Positions 11,651 to 23,700 are shown, counted from the stretch's first letter. The stretch: DNA of 64,000 bases from Phaeoceros laevis (GCA_049999765.1 JBNGIQ010008893.1:18818-82817); one strand, 5' to 3'. Numbers and translations are program-made. The notes: a model not told the origin generated them from the sequence alone.

Positions 11651-12486
11651 GTCGAACTCTGCCTCAAATTTTTGCTAGCCTGTATTTTTTGCAATGGGTG
11701 CCATGCCAGCTTCGTCAGCACTCATGATTCTGGCGCCCCTCCGAGTTTGGAAGCCATTCTCTTCCTCCCTAGTCCAGCCTCGATGAGGTTAGTGATCGAG
11801 CCTCAGATATTTATCGACGTAGAGTACCAGGATGAATGACAGAGAACCGTATTACGCAAGAACTTGCTTGCTTGGAGCATTCCGACGAATGAATCAATAG
11901 AATGGAAAATACCGCCCTCAGTGCCACTTTCAGGCCCCTGTAGGCTTCCAACGCAGTGCAGCTTGATTGGGTCCACTCGTTGCGAATAAGAAAGCCAGCA
12001 GATTCTTTTGTGAACTTGTTTGCAGATTCTATGAACTTTTTCAAGTTTGTCTGTCTCCACAATATTGTATGGCCAAAATGAATATGCAGGTCAGGTTTCT
12101 CGATTCCTCCCTCCAATTTCCGTACAGCCGCCAAAGCCGTAACGCAAACCCAGTTTTGGAACACAACCTGGAACGTAGAAGTCGTCTTATTGCATCTCTT
12201 TGTCGGCCCACGACATATCCGTTGGCTTTATATGGAGCCGGCAGGGAGACCGAAGCTCCCTACGCTGGATTACGCGGCGAGACCAGTGTAAGTCCGGCGG
12301 AGACGCTGGCAGGATGTTTCGGACCACAGCGGGAGCGCTCCCCAGGAGCTGTGCCAAGCACTTCCGTGATGGTGCAAAAAGGCAGTTCGCCCGCGAGAAG
12401 GAACGGACATGGATGATGGAACATGAGGCAGGGGGGCAAAGAGAGGTGCGGTAGGCAGGGAGGTCTGTAGAGGCAGGTGCAGCAGG
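11651..12486. other. Spacer between argininosuccinate synthase and SEC6
   Basis: Holds the 3' end of argininosuccinate synthase and the leader of SEC6. Open frames on both strands are short or are antisense shadows of SEC6. No further gene is seen. Confidence 0.4.
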
Positions 12487-12504
12487 TTGCTTGAGCTGGC
12501 TGCG

Positions 12505-14757
12505 ATGGGGATGCTGCAGGAGGATGCCGGGATTGAGGCGAGGGAGGCGGCGGTGCGGGAGGTGAGCAAGCTGCTGCCGCTGCCAGAGTCTCTGGCTGCC
12601 ATAGCCGGGCTTCGTTCCGAGTACGCGGCGCGATTGCAGGTGCACGATACTCAGCTGAGCGGGAGTGTGATGGCGCAGGTGGAGCATGCTCGCACTGGCA
12701 TAGTGGCACTGGGAGCGGCTCAGGAGGCAGTGGCGCAACTGCGGGACTCGTTTCTGGTCATCGACAAGCTGTGCCGGGAGTGCCAGGCCCTCATAGAGCA
12801 CCACGACCACATCAAGGCTCTGAGCAATGCGCGCAACAACCTCAACACAACGCTCAAGGACGTGGAGGGGATGATGTCCATCGCTTCCGAGGCCGCGGAG
12901 GCGCACGCCAGCCTCGCAGATGACAGGGAACTTGTGCGCACCTTTGAGCGCCTGGCTGCACTGGAGGGCAAGCGGCGCTTTGCGCTGGCTGCCGCAGCTT
13001 CCCGCTCCACTGATGCTACCAAGCTCACGCACTTCTTCGAGGATGTCAGCACCACACGGCACGAGTTCGAGCAGAAGCTATGGGGCCATGTTGCCAACTT
13101 CTTCCAGCTGGCCAAGAGCAGCCCGCAGACCCTGGTGCGGGCTCTGCGGGTGGTGGAGATGCAGGAGATTCTGGACCGGCAGCAGGCGGAGGCTGAGAGC
13201 GCAGAAGCTGCGGGATCCGGAATTGTCACCACGGGCAGGAAGCCTGTGGCTCCGCCTTCCGCCAGTGCCAAGGAGCAGCAGGACAAGGGAAAGGGCACTG
13301 GCAGGCGGTTTAAGGACCGCTGCTATGAGGAGATGCGCAAGGCTGTGGAGGCCAGGTTTGACACCCTGCTTTCGAAGCTGGTGCAGGAGAAGGACCTGAA
13401 GGCAGCCTTGGCGGAGGCCTCGGCCATTGCGGCCGAGCTGCCTGACATCTATGACTACGTAGCCCCCTGCTTCCCTCCGCGGTACGAAATTTTTCAGCTC
13501 ATGGTGCAGCTCTACACGGAGCGGTTTATTCAGATGCTCAGGAAGCTAGGGGACAGGGCCAAGGAGCTCTCTAACCTGGAGATCCTCAAGGTCACGGCCT
13601 GGGTGGTGCAATACCAAGTGCAGCTGGTCAACCTGGGAGTGGACGAGCAGCTGGCACAGGTCTGTGCTGAGAGCGGGGCCATGGACCCCCTTATGAATGT
13701 TTATGTGGACCGAATGCAGGGCACTATGCAAAAGTGGTACACCAACATTCTGGAGGCAGACAAGACGCAGCCCCCGAAGAAGAGCGAGGATGGCAAGCTC
13801 TGGACACCAGCCGCGGTAGATTTGTTCCGCATCCTCAGCGAGCAGGTGCAGTACGTTCAAGAAAATAGCACAGATGTCATGCTCTACCGGGTGGCACTCG
13901 CTGTCATCCAGGTCATGGCGGACTTCCAGGTGGCTCAGAGGCAGAGGCTTGAGGATCCGGTCACGGACATTGGTCTGGAGCCACTGTGTGCCATGGTCAA
14001 CAACAACATCCGCTGCTACAACCTGGCAATGGACCTCAGCAACAACTTGATGGAAGCCCTCACTCCATACTACGCGGAGCAAGTCAATTTTGAGGACACT
14101 TGCAAAGGCTTTTTGGAAGTTGCTAAGGAGGCAGTCCAACAAACTGTCCGGGTCATTTTTGAGGATCCTGGAGTGCAAGAGCTGATTGCCAAGCTTTATC
14201 TCAAGGACTGGTACGAGGGCCTTGTGACTGAGTATCTGGTGGCAACTTTTGGAGACTACTTTGGGGATGTTAGAATGTATACCGAGGATAGGTCCTTCCA
14301 GCGCTTTGCTGAGGCTTGCATGGAGGAGACGGTTGTTCTGTATGTTGATCATTTGCTGACTCAGAGGAACTACATCAAGGAGGAGACTTTGGAGCGGCTG
14401 CGGGTCGATGAAGAGGTCATTTCGGAGTTCTTCAAGGAGTACATCAATAGTGCCAAAGTGGATAAGAGAGTGCAGCCACTAGCGGACCTGAGAGAGCTTG
14501 CATCTGCAGAGAGTGTGGATGCCTTCATTCTTGCATACACTAACCTCCTCCACAACCACCCGGATTGTCCACCTGAAGTGGTCGAGAAGTTGGTAGCTCT
14601 GCGAGAGGGTATTCCAAGGAAAGATGCCAAGGAAGTGGTGAATGAGTGCAAAGAGGTGTACAAAAACATTCTGGGCAACGGGGGGTTTCCTAAGTCAGGT
14701 TTGGTGTTCAGCCGACTTAGTTGCTTACCCAAACCTACTCAAAGACGGAAGAGCTAG
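12505..14757 (+). CDS. SEC6: Exocyst subunit SEC6, intronless
   Basis: SEC6 is a core subunit of the exocyst, the eight-protein complex that tethers secretory vesicles to the plasma membrane before fusion. The ~750-residue frame matches the family over its whole length: the N-terminal coiled coil ([20 protein letters not shown]), the strongly conserved [18 protein letters not shown] and [14 protein letters not shown], then [18 protein letters not shown], a low-complexity linker (~235-265) and the helical Sec6 rods to the end ([20 protein letters not shown]). I take the ATG at 12505 (M-G-M-L-Q-E-D) because family proteins start near the acidic VEAKEAAVREV block; an in-frame ATG lies six codons upstream. 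The frame has no interruption, while seed-plant SEC6 genes are cut by many introns. No poly(A) tract or target duplication is visible downstream. Confidence 0.93.
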   Translation: MGMLQEDAGIEAREAAVREVSKLLPLPESLAAIAGLRSEYAARLQVHDTQLSGSVMAQVEHARTGIVALGAAQEAVAQLRDSFLVIDKLCRECQALIEHHDHIKALSNARNNLNTTLKDVEGMMSIASEAAEAHASLADDRELVRTFERLAALEGKRRFALAAAASRSTDATKLTHFFEDVSTTRHEFEQKLWGHVANFFQLAKSSPQTLVRALRVVEMQEILDRQQAEAESAEAAGSGIVTTGRKPVAPPSASAKEQQDKGKGTGRRFKDRCYEEMRKAVEARFDTLLSKLVQEKDLKAALAEASAIAAELPDIYDYVAPCFPPRYEIFQLMVQLYTERFIQMLRKLGDRAKELSNLEILKVTAWVVQYQVQLVNLGVDEQLAQVCAESGAMDPLMNVYVDRMQGTMQKWYTNILEADKTQPPKKSEDGKLWTPAAVDLFRILSEQVQYVQENSTDVMLYRVALAVIQVMADFQVAQRQRLEDPVTDIGLEPLCAMVNNNIRCYNLAMDLSNNLMEALTPYYAEQVNFEDTCKGFLEVAKEAVQQTVRVIFEDPGVQELIAKLYLKDWYEGLVTEYLVATFGDYFGDVRMYTEDRSFQRFAEACMEETVVLYVDHLLTQRNYIKEETLERLRVDEEVISEFFKEYINSAKVDKRVQPLADLRELASAESVDAFILAYTNLLHNHPDCPPEVVEKLVALREGIPRKDAKEVVNECKEVYKNILGNGGFPKSGLVFSRLSCLPKPTQRRKS

Positions 14758-15500
14758 GCTGTCGAGTCGACTTAACGTCCCCGCTATTGGTGCTAAGCTA
14801 CTTCCCAGTTCTTGTGAGAGGTTTGGGCTGAATGGGGGGCGTGCAAGGATGTGATGAGGGGGTCAGCTGAGTACCGTCTCCTCATTAGCACTCTAGTACC
14901 CCACCTCGATAGTGCTCAGTGAAGGGACCAAACATGTCGTCAGGTTCTTCCAGTCCCGTTTGCTCAGTGACGGGAGCAAACGAAGCTGGGCAGGCTAATT
15001 TTGCAAGTCTATACAGCTGAGAGCATACAATAAAATTGGCCTCTGGACTCCCAGAGAGAGATGACATTGCGAACTTAGTTAGTTTATTATGCGATTCCGA
15101 ATCGCTCTGTGTGACTTGTCGCTTCCTGAACACACTATGACAGTGTCCAAACTCTGTATACTATACCCATCCAGAGTTATAGCTTTTATTACCTAGGTAG
15201 CTCTAGCTAGCTGTATTCAACCTATATAGGGAGTGTTTACACTGTGGAACAAATCTCCACACTTACAGGCGCCAATCAAATACTGTCACAGTAGCCCAAA
15301 CAGAACCTACATCCATGCTCCCTTGAAAGCTTTGATTGAGCCATACCGAGCTTTTTTTGGTTGTCTTCGCACGTTCATCAAATGTTGTCATTCATCATCA
15401 CTCTCCTTCTTCTTTTGGAAAGACATTCCAAAGATAGCTTTAGACTGGTGCTCACCGCTGTTTCCTGTATATATCTAGACACAATCCAGTACTGTCCAAG
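14758..15500. other. Non-coding stretch
   Basis: The SEC6 3' region followed by sequence without recognisable genes, RNAs or long repeats. Confidence 0.4.
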
Positions 15501-15503
15501 ACT

Positions 15504-16013
15504 TCACATGATAGTATTTGGTTGTCTCAAGGTGGTTTCATGATCAATCGGTGTGGATCCCTTGAGAGGTAGGCCCAGGTGTGCTCGCTGGAGTTCCAAA
15601 ATACTGGAACCGGATCCGGACTCTCCGTTTCCAGGATATGGCCAGGCAGATGCTCCTATTCGGAGCAAAGCCGGAAGGTCCATATCTGTCCTATCTGATG
15701 AGGATATCACACCCCAGCACAGATGGATTCCTTCAGGAAGTGCTCCGCTCCTCATTCCTCAAGCACTGAACCCGTATGGCCTGTAGCTCATTCCTTCTCT
15801 TTCGAGTGCGGGGACAGAGACAAGAATTCGCTCGAAGAAGCGCCCTACTGTTGAACTGCTTCCTTTCCGCTGCCCCCCATCGCCAGTGGGCCCTTCAGGC
15901 TGTGGTTCTATCTCTTGCTCTTGCTCTGGGCCTTCCAGAAGCCTGTCAAAGACGCCCCCTTCAATATCGATGGTCTTGGGCTTGAGGCACCACAACGACC
16001 ATGTTCGCCCCAT
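15504..16013 (-). other. Unassigned stretch with several open frames
   Basis: About 500 bp stays open in more than one frame on each strand (for example 15759-16013 and 15504-15755 on the minus strand, 15553-15786 on the plus strand). Composition is less AT-rich than nearby DNA. I could not match any translation to a known family. It may be a fragment of organelle or mobile DNA, but that is only a guess. Confidence 0.25.
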
Positions 16014-16289
16014 TTGTTCGAATTAGCAGCACACGAGGTCGTCCGAAAGACTGATATGTATACCAGCGGTAGAGGCTGACGTGGACGGTGCATAGCTGTG
16101 AGAGGATAAGAAGAAGAAGAGTGTCGTGCTGGGTCTTGTATCCTAGATGCAGCACGGCACCCCTCCTTGCGGGCTTCCAGGGTCCTTAATTACGTACACA
16201 ACCGCGGTCCACATCAGGTATTCTTCGAGTCTGGACAAGGTCACAGTGTCTTAGACTTTTACCAGCAAGGTGGTGTCTTAGAGGTTTAC

Positions 16290-16560
16290 CAGCAAGGTGG
16301 TGGAGTACCGGCATGTGGATGCCTTTCGTAAGGAGGACAACAAAGGTGATGGGAATGGGCGGATAGCTGTTGTGATAGCTCTCACAGAAGTACTCTTGAA
16401 TGCTCGAGAGCATTTGCATCCCTGCGTACATTTCTGAAAGCCCCTGGGCACTCTCACAACCCCGACATGATGGAAGTTCCAAGAACAAGAAACCACATAT
16501 CACCATGTTCAGAAAGACATGTCCTGCATTCACCAGGCTCCCAAATTCTGCACCAACATT
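16290..16560 (-). pseudogene. PPR gene fragment
   Basis: Minus-strand translation gives LSEMYAGMQ (compare LYARMQ in the intact PPR gene) and, further upstream in the same direction, NAGHVFLNMV, in frames broken by shifts. A related fragment lies at 19370-19620. Too short and broken to code for a protein. Confidence 0.5.
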
Positions 16561-16670
16561 GCTAGCACTGTCTTAGACAATACGTCCCCAACTCAAACCC
16601 ACCACTGAAAACGTGTAGATCACCACCGCTCTGTAACACGGCTGCCCTCGCGTTTGCTCTCTGCTCTCCT

Positions 16671-17645
16671 GCCCCCACTGGGGCAGGTTACTGAAGTCCT
16701 TGAGTACGCCAACAAATCCTTCAGAAACTGGTATCGCACTTTGAGGTGCTGCATCATCTCACATGCTTTTAGAGCCTGTTCGCCATCTCTCAGTACCATC
16801 CACAGCACATGCCTTCAGAAGTGGATGGCCCTCCTACCACCTTGTTCTGTGCTCTAAAAACTTTCTGCCATAGACTGGCACAACTGGCATACATAGTGAA
16901 TGGGCCAGTACCAGCGAACATGTTAAGCTTCACAGAATCTTCCATCCACGGTTTTTACCAAAACCCACCTTCACTCTCTCACTCAGTTTGGACAAAAGGT
17001 CACATTCTTGTCGCTGTCCTGCAAGCTTGTGCATGAGCGGAAGATGTGGAATTTGGCAAGTTGTGGGCAGTTGGAAGGTGCACGCAAGCTGTTTGACAGT
17101 CTGGCCCCAAAGATGTGGTGACCTGCACCCCACCATCAAGAGCTTGGGAATATCAGATACAAACATCGTCATATGTCAATGATCTTTTCACCAATTAGGC
17201 GATCATTTTGACCCCTATGCACGATGTTCCAGGCAAAAACGTGCAGCAACCCTGAATTTCTTGTTTTTCTTGAAGCTTCTAACGCTCTAGGATCGTTCTT
17301 GCAGTTTTAGAGTCTGGAAGGCTCAAGTAGTGCATCCTCTTGCCTGCAACTCTATTTCTAACCCACTGATGCAGATAATGTCATCTGTTTGTCAATTTTT
17401 GTGACATGCAGACTCCTTTTGATTACAAATTGCCTACTACATATGCTTGCAGTCAAATATGAGGCGGGGCTTGAACAAGGTGGTAGGGGGGCCATCCACT
17501 TCTGAAGGCATGTGCTGTGGATGGTTCTGTGAGATGGTGAGCAGGCTCTAAACCGCAAGTGCGAGGATGCAGCACATCAAAGTGCGATACCAGTTTCTGA
17601 AGGATTTGTTGGCGCACTCAAGGACTTTTGTAGCCTGCCCCCACA
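16671..17645. repeat. Inverted repeat, ~180-bp arms, ~615-bp spacer
   Basis: The left arm (16671-16850) is the reverse complement of the right arm (17467-17645) with about 90% identity. Shared landmarks are CAACAAATCCTTCAGAAACT and CACATGCCTTCAGAAGTGGA. Both arms carry the same coding scrap, VRYQFLKDLLAYSR or VRYQFLKDLLAHSR, on opposite strands. The right arm continues into the broken gene downstream, so it is probably the original and the left arm an inverted copy. Confidence 0.9.
17030..17110 (+). pseudogene. Single PPR motif remnant
   Basis: A plus-strand reading gives LASCGQLEGARKLFDSLAPK, a typical PPR helix pair, isolated inside the spacer of the inverted repeat. No further in-frame motif follows. 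Confidence 0.5.
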
Positions 17646-18704
17646 AGTGGAGCACAGTGGTTCCTCAAGCTACTTTGTAGACATCATGGTCCAGTCTTGC
17701 CAGCCTCGGGAGGAAACCGTCAAGTTTGTGGAGTCGGACATCATCAGCAGCATCCGCCGACTGTGTACGTCCAGGAAAGGATGCCAGGGTGTGTGCGTCC
17801 AGGAAAGGATCCCAGGGTGTGACTTTGGCGGAGGCCATCATCCGGCCTGACTGTGTTGGGGCTCGTGAGATCACATTGTGTCGTTACAGGCAGTCCATAT
17901 TGGTTGACGACCTCAAACAGTTGATGGCCAGCATCCCCAACTACATGCATAGTTGGAGTAAAGTCATGGGAGAGGATGACACTGTCATCTTAGATGCTGC
18001 AGAGCACCACCCCAAGCTTCTTCTGGATGGGGAAGGCCAAGGAGAGGCAGGCCCAATTGCAAGCTTGGAGGAAGCAGACTACGTCAGCGATATGCCCAAG
18101 CTGATCCTACTAACAAGACAAGATGTAAGTTGGGCTCGGGACATGGCTGCCAAGATACCCAAGGCCTGGAGAACGGAGCCTTTCCGCCTCCGTCTGCCGT
18201 GTGAATGTCGAGGAGGACATCACGAAGTGCAGGATCAACCTGGCCGCACCTTCTACGTGGCAGAACAAACGTTATGTGAGGATCCCGGACGCAGGTGCTC
18301 AAGTAGCGGGAGTTGTGGCAGCAGGACTGCAGCTTGGGAGTTTGTTCGTGCCAGGCTTGGGTGTGGTAGGAAGTGTTGCCAGCGGCGCTGGGCAAACGTA
18401 CCAGCCGACTCCTATTTTCCCCTTCGCCATTGAGACATTGAGCCAGCGGATTACATCTGCCGGGTCCAGGAACGTCAAGGTGCCCCCGGAGGAGCTGCGA
18501 AAGGAGGTGGAGAAGGATCTGCAGAGCAGCACATAGGGAAGCTGGTTGCGTGCGTTTCTCAACCCCGATGAAGAGGCTTTCACAACCGATTTCCTGCTCA
18601 GAAAGGTGCAGTGCATCACTCCTCCGCTGGCAGGGTCCACGGCTTGGCTATGCGATCGGCACTGGACGGAAGGCCGGGATCAGCGGTCTTTCAGAGGGGT
18701 TTGA
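17560..18704 (+). pseudogene. Broken gene of unidentified plant family
   Basis: A continuous protein can be followed through three frames: VRYQFLKDLLAHSR, then EETVKFVESDIISSIRRLC, then SQGVTLAEAIIRPDCVGARE and ILVDDLKQLM, then AGVVAAGLQLGSLFVPGLG and PIFPFAIETLSQRI, then AFLNPDEEAFTTDFLLRK and AWLCDRHWTEGRD up to a TGA at 18702. Lesions are a 28-bp tandem duplication at 17768-17823 (frame change), a frameshift around 18200-18260, and an in-frame TAG at 18534-18536. I do not recognise the family. The glycine-rich hydrophobic stretch and the Cys/His-containing end may be useful search seeds. The 5' part beyond the inverted-repeat arm is missing. Confidence 0.6.
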
Positions 18705-19319
18705 TGATGATCAGGTGCCGACCCTCAGAACCAACTTGGGAGCGCTTGTGCTGCATTTTAGGGTGCTCTGAATCGGTTTCATCCCCTGCACCGCATGATG
18801 GAGCAACGGTGCACAAGTGCATTTAGCGGAAGAAGCTGGAGTATGTGGCAGTGCTTGCTCAACCTTTTGGAAGCAACGAATTGGTTGAAGTTGAACAGGG
18901 CGAGTGACAAGCTTGAAATCAAGCTAAACTGCCAAGGCATTGTTCAGTGAGCATCAGGTATTGTTCCCCTTCTTCTCAGGTTTTGAATTCATGAAAGCGG
19001 ACACTCGCTGCTCTTCACCCTTCACCTGTCATGTAGGTGTGGCTTCCCAGCTACCTTTATCGAAAATCCCAAAGACCTGTGCGCATGAGTGTGTCAAACT
19101 GATGGGGACTAACTCAAGTGTGCAGCTGCTTCAGGAACGCTCTTCACTTCTGTAGGTGTAAGCCAAAATCAAGCGTTGAGGGCCTACCACCTGCCATCTG
19201 AGAGTTCAAACAGAGGAACGAAGGTGGCATAGATGCAGCAAGCTAGTAAATGTGCCAGGAACCGTGCCGCCATTTGAGGATTTTTGAACCGTTTACGTTT
19301 CACACAGATACCTAGGACT

Positions 19320-19620
19320 TAGGTACTCCGCTCCAGTTCTCAACAGCACCCGACCCAACCCACCTTTTTGCGATGGTGGATGGCTCTCTCAATTGTGCCA
19401 GCCTCGTTCCTGCAGTTGCATGAATCACCGTCACCTTTGTAACTTTCTGAGGACTTCTGCAGCAACCCTTGCCTGCACCAACAGCTCGAGTATTTAATCC
19501 GTCGTGTAAAGGCTGTTCAGTATCGTCCCAAGCTCGACATAATGGCAGTTCCAAGAACAAGGAACCACATTAGCATTTTCACAAAGACTTGCTCGCCATC
19601 AGGGACTCGCCTGCATTATG
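19320..19620 (-). pseudogene. PPR-related fragment, second copy
   Basis: Resembles the 16290-16560 fragment over about 80 bp. Both contain GACAT(A/G)ATGG(A/C)AGTTCC followed by AAGAACAAG on the plus strand. No open frame of useful length. Confidence 0.4.
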
Positions 19621-20060
19621 CAAGTTGATTTTAACTGGCATCACATTCAGGTGCTGCACATATACTCGCAGACTTATGGAGCATGTTCACCGTCTCTTAT
19701 CTTCAGGACAGTACCTCTAGCTTGCTCCAGGCACAGTTTTTTCAAGAAGAATAGAATCACCTTCGTCAAAACCTGCCAGGCAAGGACGCCAGGAAGTCAG
19801 TGCACCATCACATGTTGGTTCGTTGGGTACCCTGCCTTTCTACAGCATACCATTTTCTTCAGGGGTGTTTGTTAGACATTCTGCGAGCATAATCCTACAA
19901 AGGTGCCCACGAAACCCCATACCAGAGAAGTGAAATGAAAGAGATGCTCCGTCTACTCAGGGGTTAATCCCACATACTGCTGAAGGGTCGAATCTACCGG
20001 GTAAGGCGCATGGTGCTATCTCTGGTCCAAGGGGCCCTCCTCAACGACTTCTCGACGCAT

Positions 20061-20112
20061 ACACATCCAACTACATCAATAAGCCTACACATCCAACTAC
20101 ATCAATAAGGCT
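20061..20112. repeat. 26-bp direct tandem duplication
   Basis: ACACATCCAACTACATCAAT plus six bases occurs at 20061-20086 and again at 20087-20112, with two differences at the end of the unit. Confidence 0.9.
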
Positions 20113-20229
20113 CGGTCCAGAGATCTCAACCAAGCGACGGTCCCTTACCAGCTCACGGCCAGCGTGTCAATGCGGCAGGCTGTGTTAAACATCCAATTTC
20201 ATTTTTAATTTGGGTCCCCGGGTGGGGTT

Positions 20230-20425
20230 GGGGTGCGCCAGGCAATGGAGGCAGTGCAATACCAAAGCGACGCGCGCAGGACCGTGGTAGCAAGCTACCC
20301 CATTGGCCCTGCCCCCTGAAAAAAATTAGATTAATATCGTGTGGATCAATGATCCACGTATCAGATATTAAACTGATAAGAACAGATACTACACTTGATC
20401 TTAGCCAAAAGGCCGAGAAAGGTAT
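20230..20425 (-). ncRNA. U2 spliceosomal snRNA
   Basis: U2 pairs with the branch point of introns in the major spliceosome. The minus strand begins at 20425 with ATACCTTTCTCGGCCTTTTG and continues through the invariant GTGTAGTATCTGTTCTTATC, which carries the branch-point-binding GUAGUA. Stem-loop II follows (ACGTGGATC-ATT-GATCCACACG), then a U-rich Sm-type site (CTAATTTTTTTCAGG) and a GC-rich 3' stem region ending near GGCGCACC at ~20232. The length of about 196 nt fits U2. Upstream on the same strand, a TATA-like ACATAAG lies at -26 to -32, and ATCCCATACTG at -61 to -71 resembles the plant upstream sequence element RTCCCACATCG. No mismatches are seen in the conserved 5' domain, so it is likely functional. 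Confidence 0.95.
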
Positions 20426-20450
20426 GAAGCTACTCGGAACAAGCCGCAAA

Positions 20451-20496
20451 CTTATGTCCTACTAAGGCTAGCGACATCTCGCGTGCAGTATGGGAT
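20451..20496 (-). promoter_or_regulatory. Candidate USE and TATA elements of the U2 gene
   Basis: ATCCCATACTG (20486-20496) and ACATAAG (20451-20457) on the minus strand sit where plant snRNA promoters place the USE and TATA box. The match to the USE consensus is partial. Confidence 0.5.
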
Positions 20497-20737
20497 AATG
20501 GTTATAAGTGAGTGGCGCTGACGGTTCGTGCCTCCTATCAAACTGTCGATTTAAAAATAAGTCCCAGGTCAGGACCGTTACAAGCAATTTCCTAGTCAGC
20601 CCATGTTTCTTACACGAACGTACACAGCTGCCAGGAGCCTTTAGCGCCCAAACTACACAGTTGTGCAACCTGTCTAGGCACCATCTGGAGAGAATTCTCC
20701 AAGCTTGCAATTTTCTAGGATTGCCAACTGCGTCGAA

Positions 20738-23700
20738 ATGGCACCCGAGCTTTGTGGCCCTGCTGGCCTCTCGGAGAACGAGTTCAAGAAGGAGCTCTAC
20801 AACTCCCTTGTCACCACCGGCACTCTCGATCTGCTCAAGGTGCAGCTTCAGTTCCTTTTTGCCAATGGGTTCACCTCAGCACGGTTTATATGTGCTGATG
20901 ATGAGCGGCAATTTTGCAACATGACAGAGCCAGCTGCGAGCAAAGTTGATGGACCAACTGCGCAACTGTGACGGGAAAAGCGTGGATGCCTCAAAGGGGA
21001 TGAAGAAGGACTGGTCACTGCAGGAGAGGCTTCTGAGTAGTTTGTTCGTTGACTACCTTCAAAGCAAAGGCTACTGCTTCACGCTATCGGTATTCTTGCC
21101 AGAGAGCCAGATGGGGAACTGGCCTGCCTTTTCTCATCAAGAAATGCTCCAGCTTTTTCGCTTGGACACAGCGTCCACGTTTTACCGCCTACTGGAACAG
21201 GTGGTTGCAAGCATTAGCCTCGGTGATTGGATATGTATCCTGCTATTGAGAGTGTTGCTTCCGCGACTGGAAGTCCCGCAACTGTTACTGACACAGCACC
21301 TACGCACTCAGGGATCACATGACAACTACTGCTTGGCACAAAAGCTGGTGATGGGATTACAGAAAATGTCCTTTAGCAAAATGAATATGGCAGATGCATC
21401 CACCCAGACCCCCCGTGGTTTTGAGGCAAACACCCTAGGTGTGTTCGTCAGAAAGAGTTGCCTTTGAATTGTTTCCTTTCCACTGGAATGTCGTGTTACA
21501 ATTGTGGCTTCTCATTTTCTCAATGGCTATGCATGTATGTACGTATTGGGGTTAGTTCCACTCAAGAGCTCATGCGGAGAGCAACCATCGGACTTGTAAC
21601 CACATAGCTGTATTCCAGAGATAAATGAGGCTTGTCTTAAAAGAGCACAAGCCCACTCAATTATTCTTGGCCACAACATGGAGCACCAGGCCAGCTTCTT
21701 TGACCCGGAGCTGGAAAGTCATGTCAATCAGCAGGTATGCTGCACCTAGGTTTGGTCACTAAGCCTTTGTGGGCATATGTTTCAAGTGAAGATTACAACA
21801 TGGAACCTAAATACTGACATAATGGTGCATGGTGAATTTTGTTCATTCAGGTTAACAAATATATTGACTCAAAAATTAAGGCAATCAAATTGGCAGAAGA
21901 AGCCAAATATAAAAGGTACTGGATAAGAAATATAATCCGAAAAGAGACATCTAGAGTGCCTATAGCAATCTTGATCTTGTTCTAACATATGCCATCATAT
22001 TGCTGCAATCAATAGACACTTGCTAGAAGCAAAGGAGGAATCCAAAGGTTTTTACAAAAACAGCTTAGAATGCATACACAAACACCCGGATCAACCTCTA
22101 GAGCAATTAATTGCGAAAGAAAAGGTTGAAAAATGAATTTACCTTCTCATTCTTTTTTTTCAAAAGAATATTCCATTGATACCGGTTTGGAGTTGGTTTT
22201 CAGGAAATTGAAGCATCTGCTTACGAACATCGCCAAAGGATTTTGTCAGATTTGGCAAGTATCAAGCAAAGAGAAGAAAAAATAAAATCCCACTTTGAGC
22301 AAGAGGTACCTAGCAACTGAGCTCATGTGTAAAAAAAGGCCTTAAAAGTATGCAAGATGGATATTGGAAGATGCCAAAGTCCGACTCAAAAATATCAAAA
22401 ACATGAGTTGTTCCTTATGATGTCTTGCTTAACTTTCCTAGAAAGCTAGATTAGCTCAAAAAGAAGCACTAATAGGAGAGAGAGAAAAATATTTGAGAAG
22501 AAAAGAAGATGATTTGACGCGCAAGCGGGAAATCTTACAAGTACAAGCTAATGAAGTTTTTGCTAGGTGCAAGAGTCACAGTGCTATCTTTTGAGTTTCA
22601 CTGGCTTCTCTGGATAAGGTCTTCAATATGTTGACCATATTGTCTGTTAATACACCTGCCTGACTCTTTCAATTATTGGTAATAATCGGACTAAAAAGGA
22701 AAATGAGCGATAATAAGAACAAACAACAAGTCCTGGAGCATTCAGCATGCAAGAATGTTCTTCAGAGTGGTAAATTCTTTTTTGATGCAGTTGCAAGATT
22801 GAAATTAAGCCTATTTTCTGCAGAATTGCACACGGATGTATTTGTTTGTAATGAGTTTGTTGGTTTAAATGATTGATGCAATTGTAGAACAATTAACCGT
22901 GAAGTCACAACACCATGATGCTAGTGTATTTTTGACAAAAGATGACCATACAATTGAATCGAATTCTAAGGAGGACAACGAAAAAATTTTGCTTGTCTCG
23001 CTAATAAAGAGTGTAAGTGCTAGTTGTTTCAAATCTAAACTCCAAATACTAAGTGGTGAAGCTGATAAAGTGGAGATTGTGGATATTCATTCATTTTTCT
23101 TTTTACTGCATAATACGTCCGAGATTCAAAGTAATTCTAGTTACAAGCTCCATAAAAATTCTAGTTCCAGAATTTTAGAGTAATTCCTTTTCCATTATCA
23201 CTTATAGATGGAGCAAAAGCTTGTTCATAATGATATGGAGATAAAAATGTATAAAGACAAGTTAGATAACTTGATGGATACAACAAACAGCTTACCACAT
23301 CTAAGGCCGTGAGTAGTGAAATGCATAGTGAAACGCAATTACTTTACTATTTCATTAAATTCATGCTAATTGTTTTGAGTGGTAAATGACAGAATTACAA
23401 CAATGCAGAATTTATCAATGAATGCCTTCACAAACAATTTATTGAAGAGACATGAATCTCATCAACATCTACAAACCCTTCAGCAAAAGCTTGAAAGTTT
23501 AGAGGTAAGCTAAACTTTACAAAGAATCTATCTAACTCCTAGTCTCCAACTCAATATGTAAGATTGGCTAAACACTACATGTATACATTTAGAGTGACTT
23601 TCAAGACTCACAAGTAATTGAGCAAAGGAAAACATATTCTAACAAGCCTATGGATAGAACTTTTGGAGAACAAAATGTAAGATATAAATGCAAAAAGTTC

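Noticed and set aside
12187-13062. 291-codon minus-strand open frame over SEC6
   Set aside because: Antisense shadow of a clearly conserved plus-strand gene, with no domain of its own.
15504-16013. Insertion of mitochondrial or plastid DNA
   Set aside because: Suspected from base composition, but no organelle gene could be named, so it is left unassigned.
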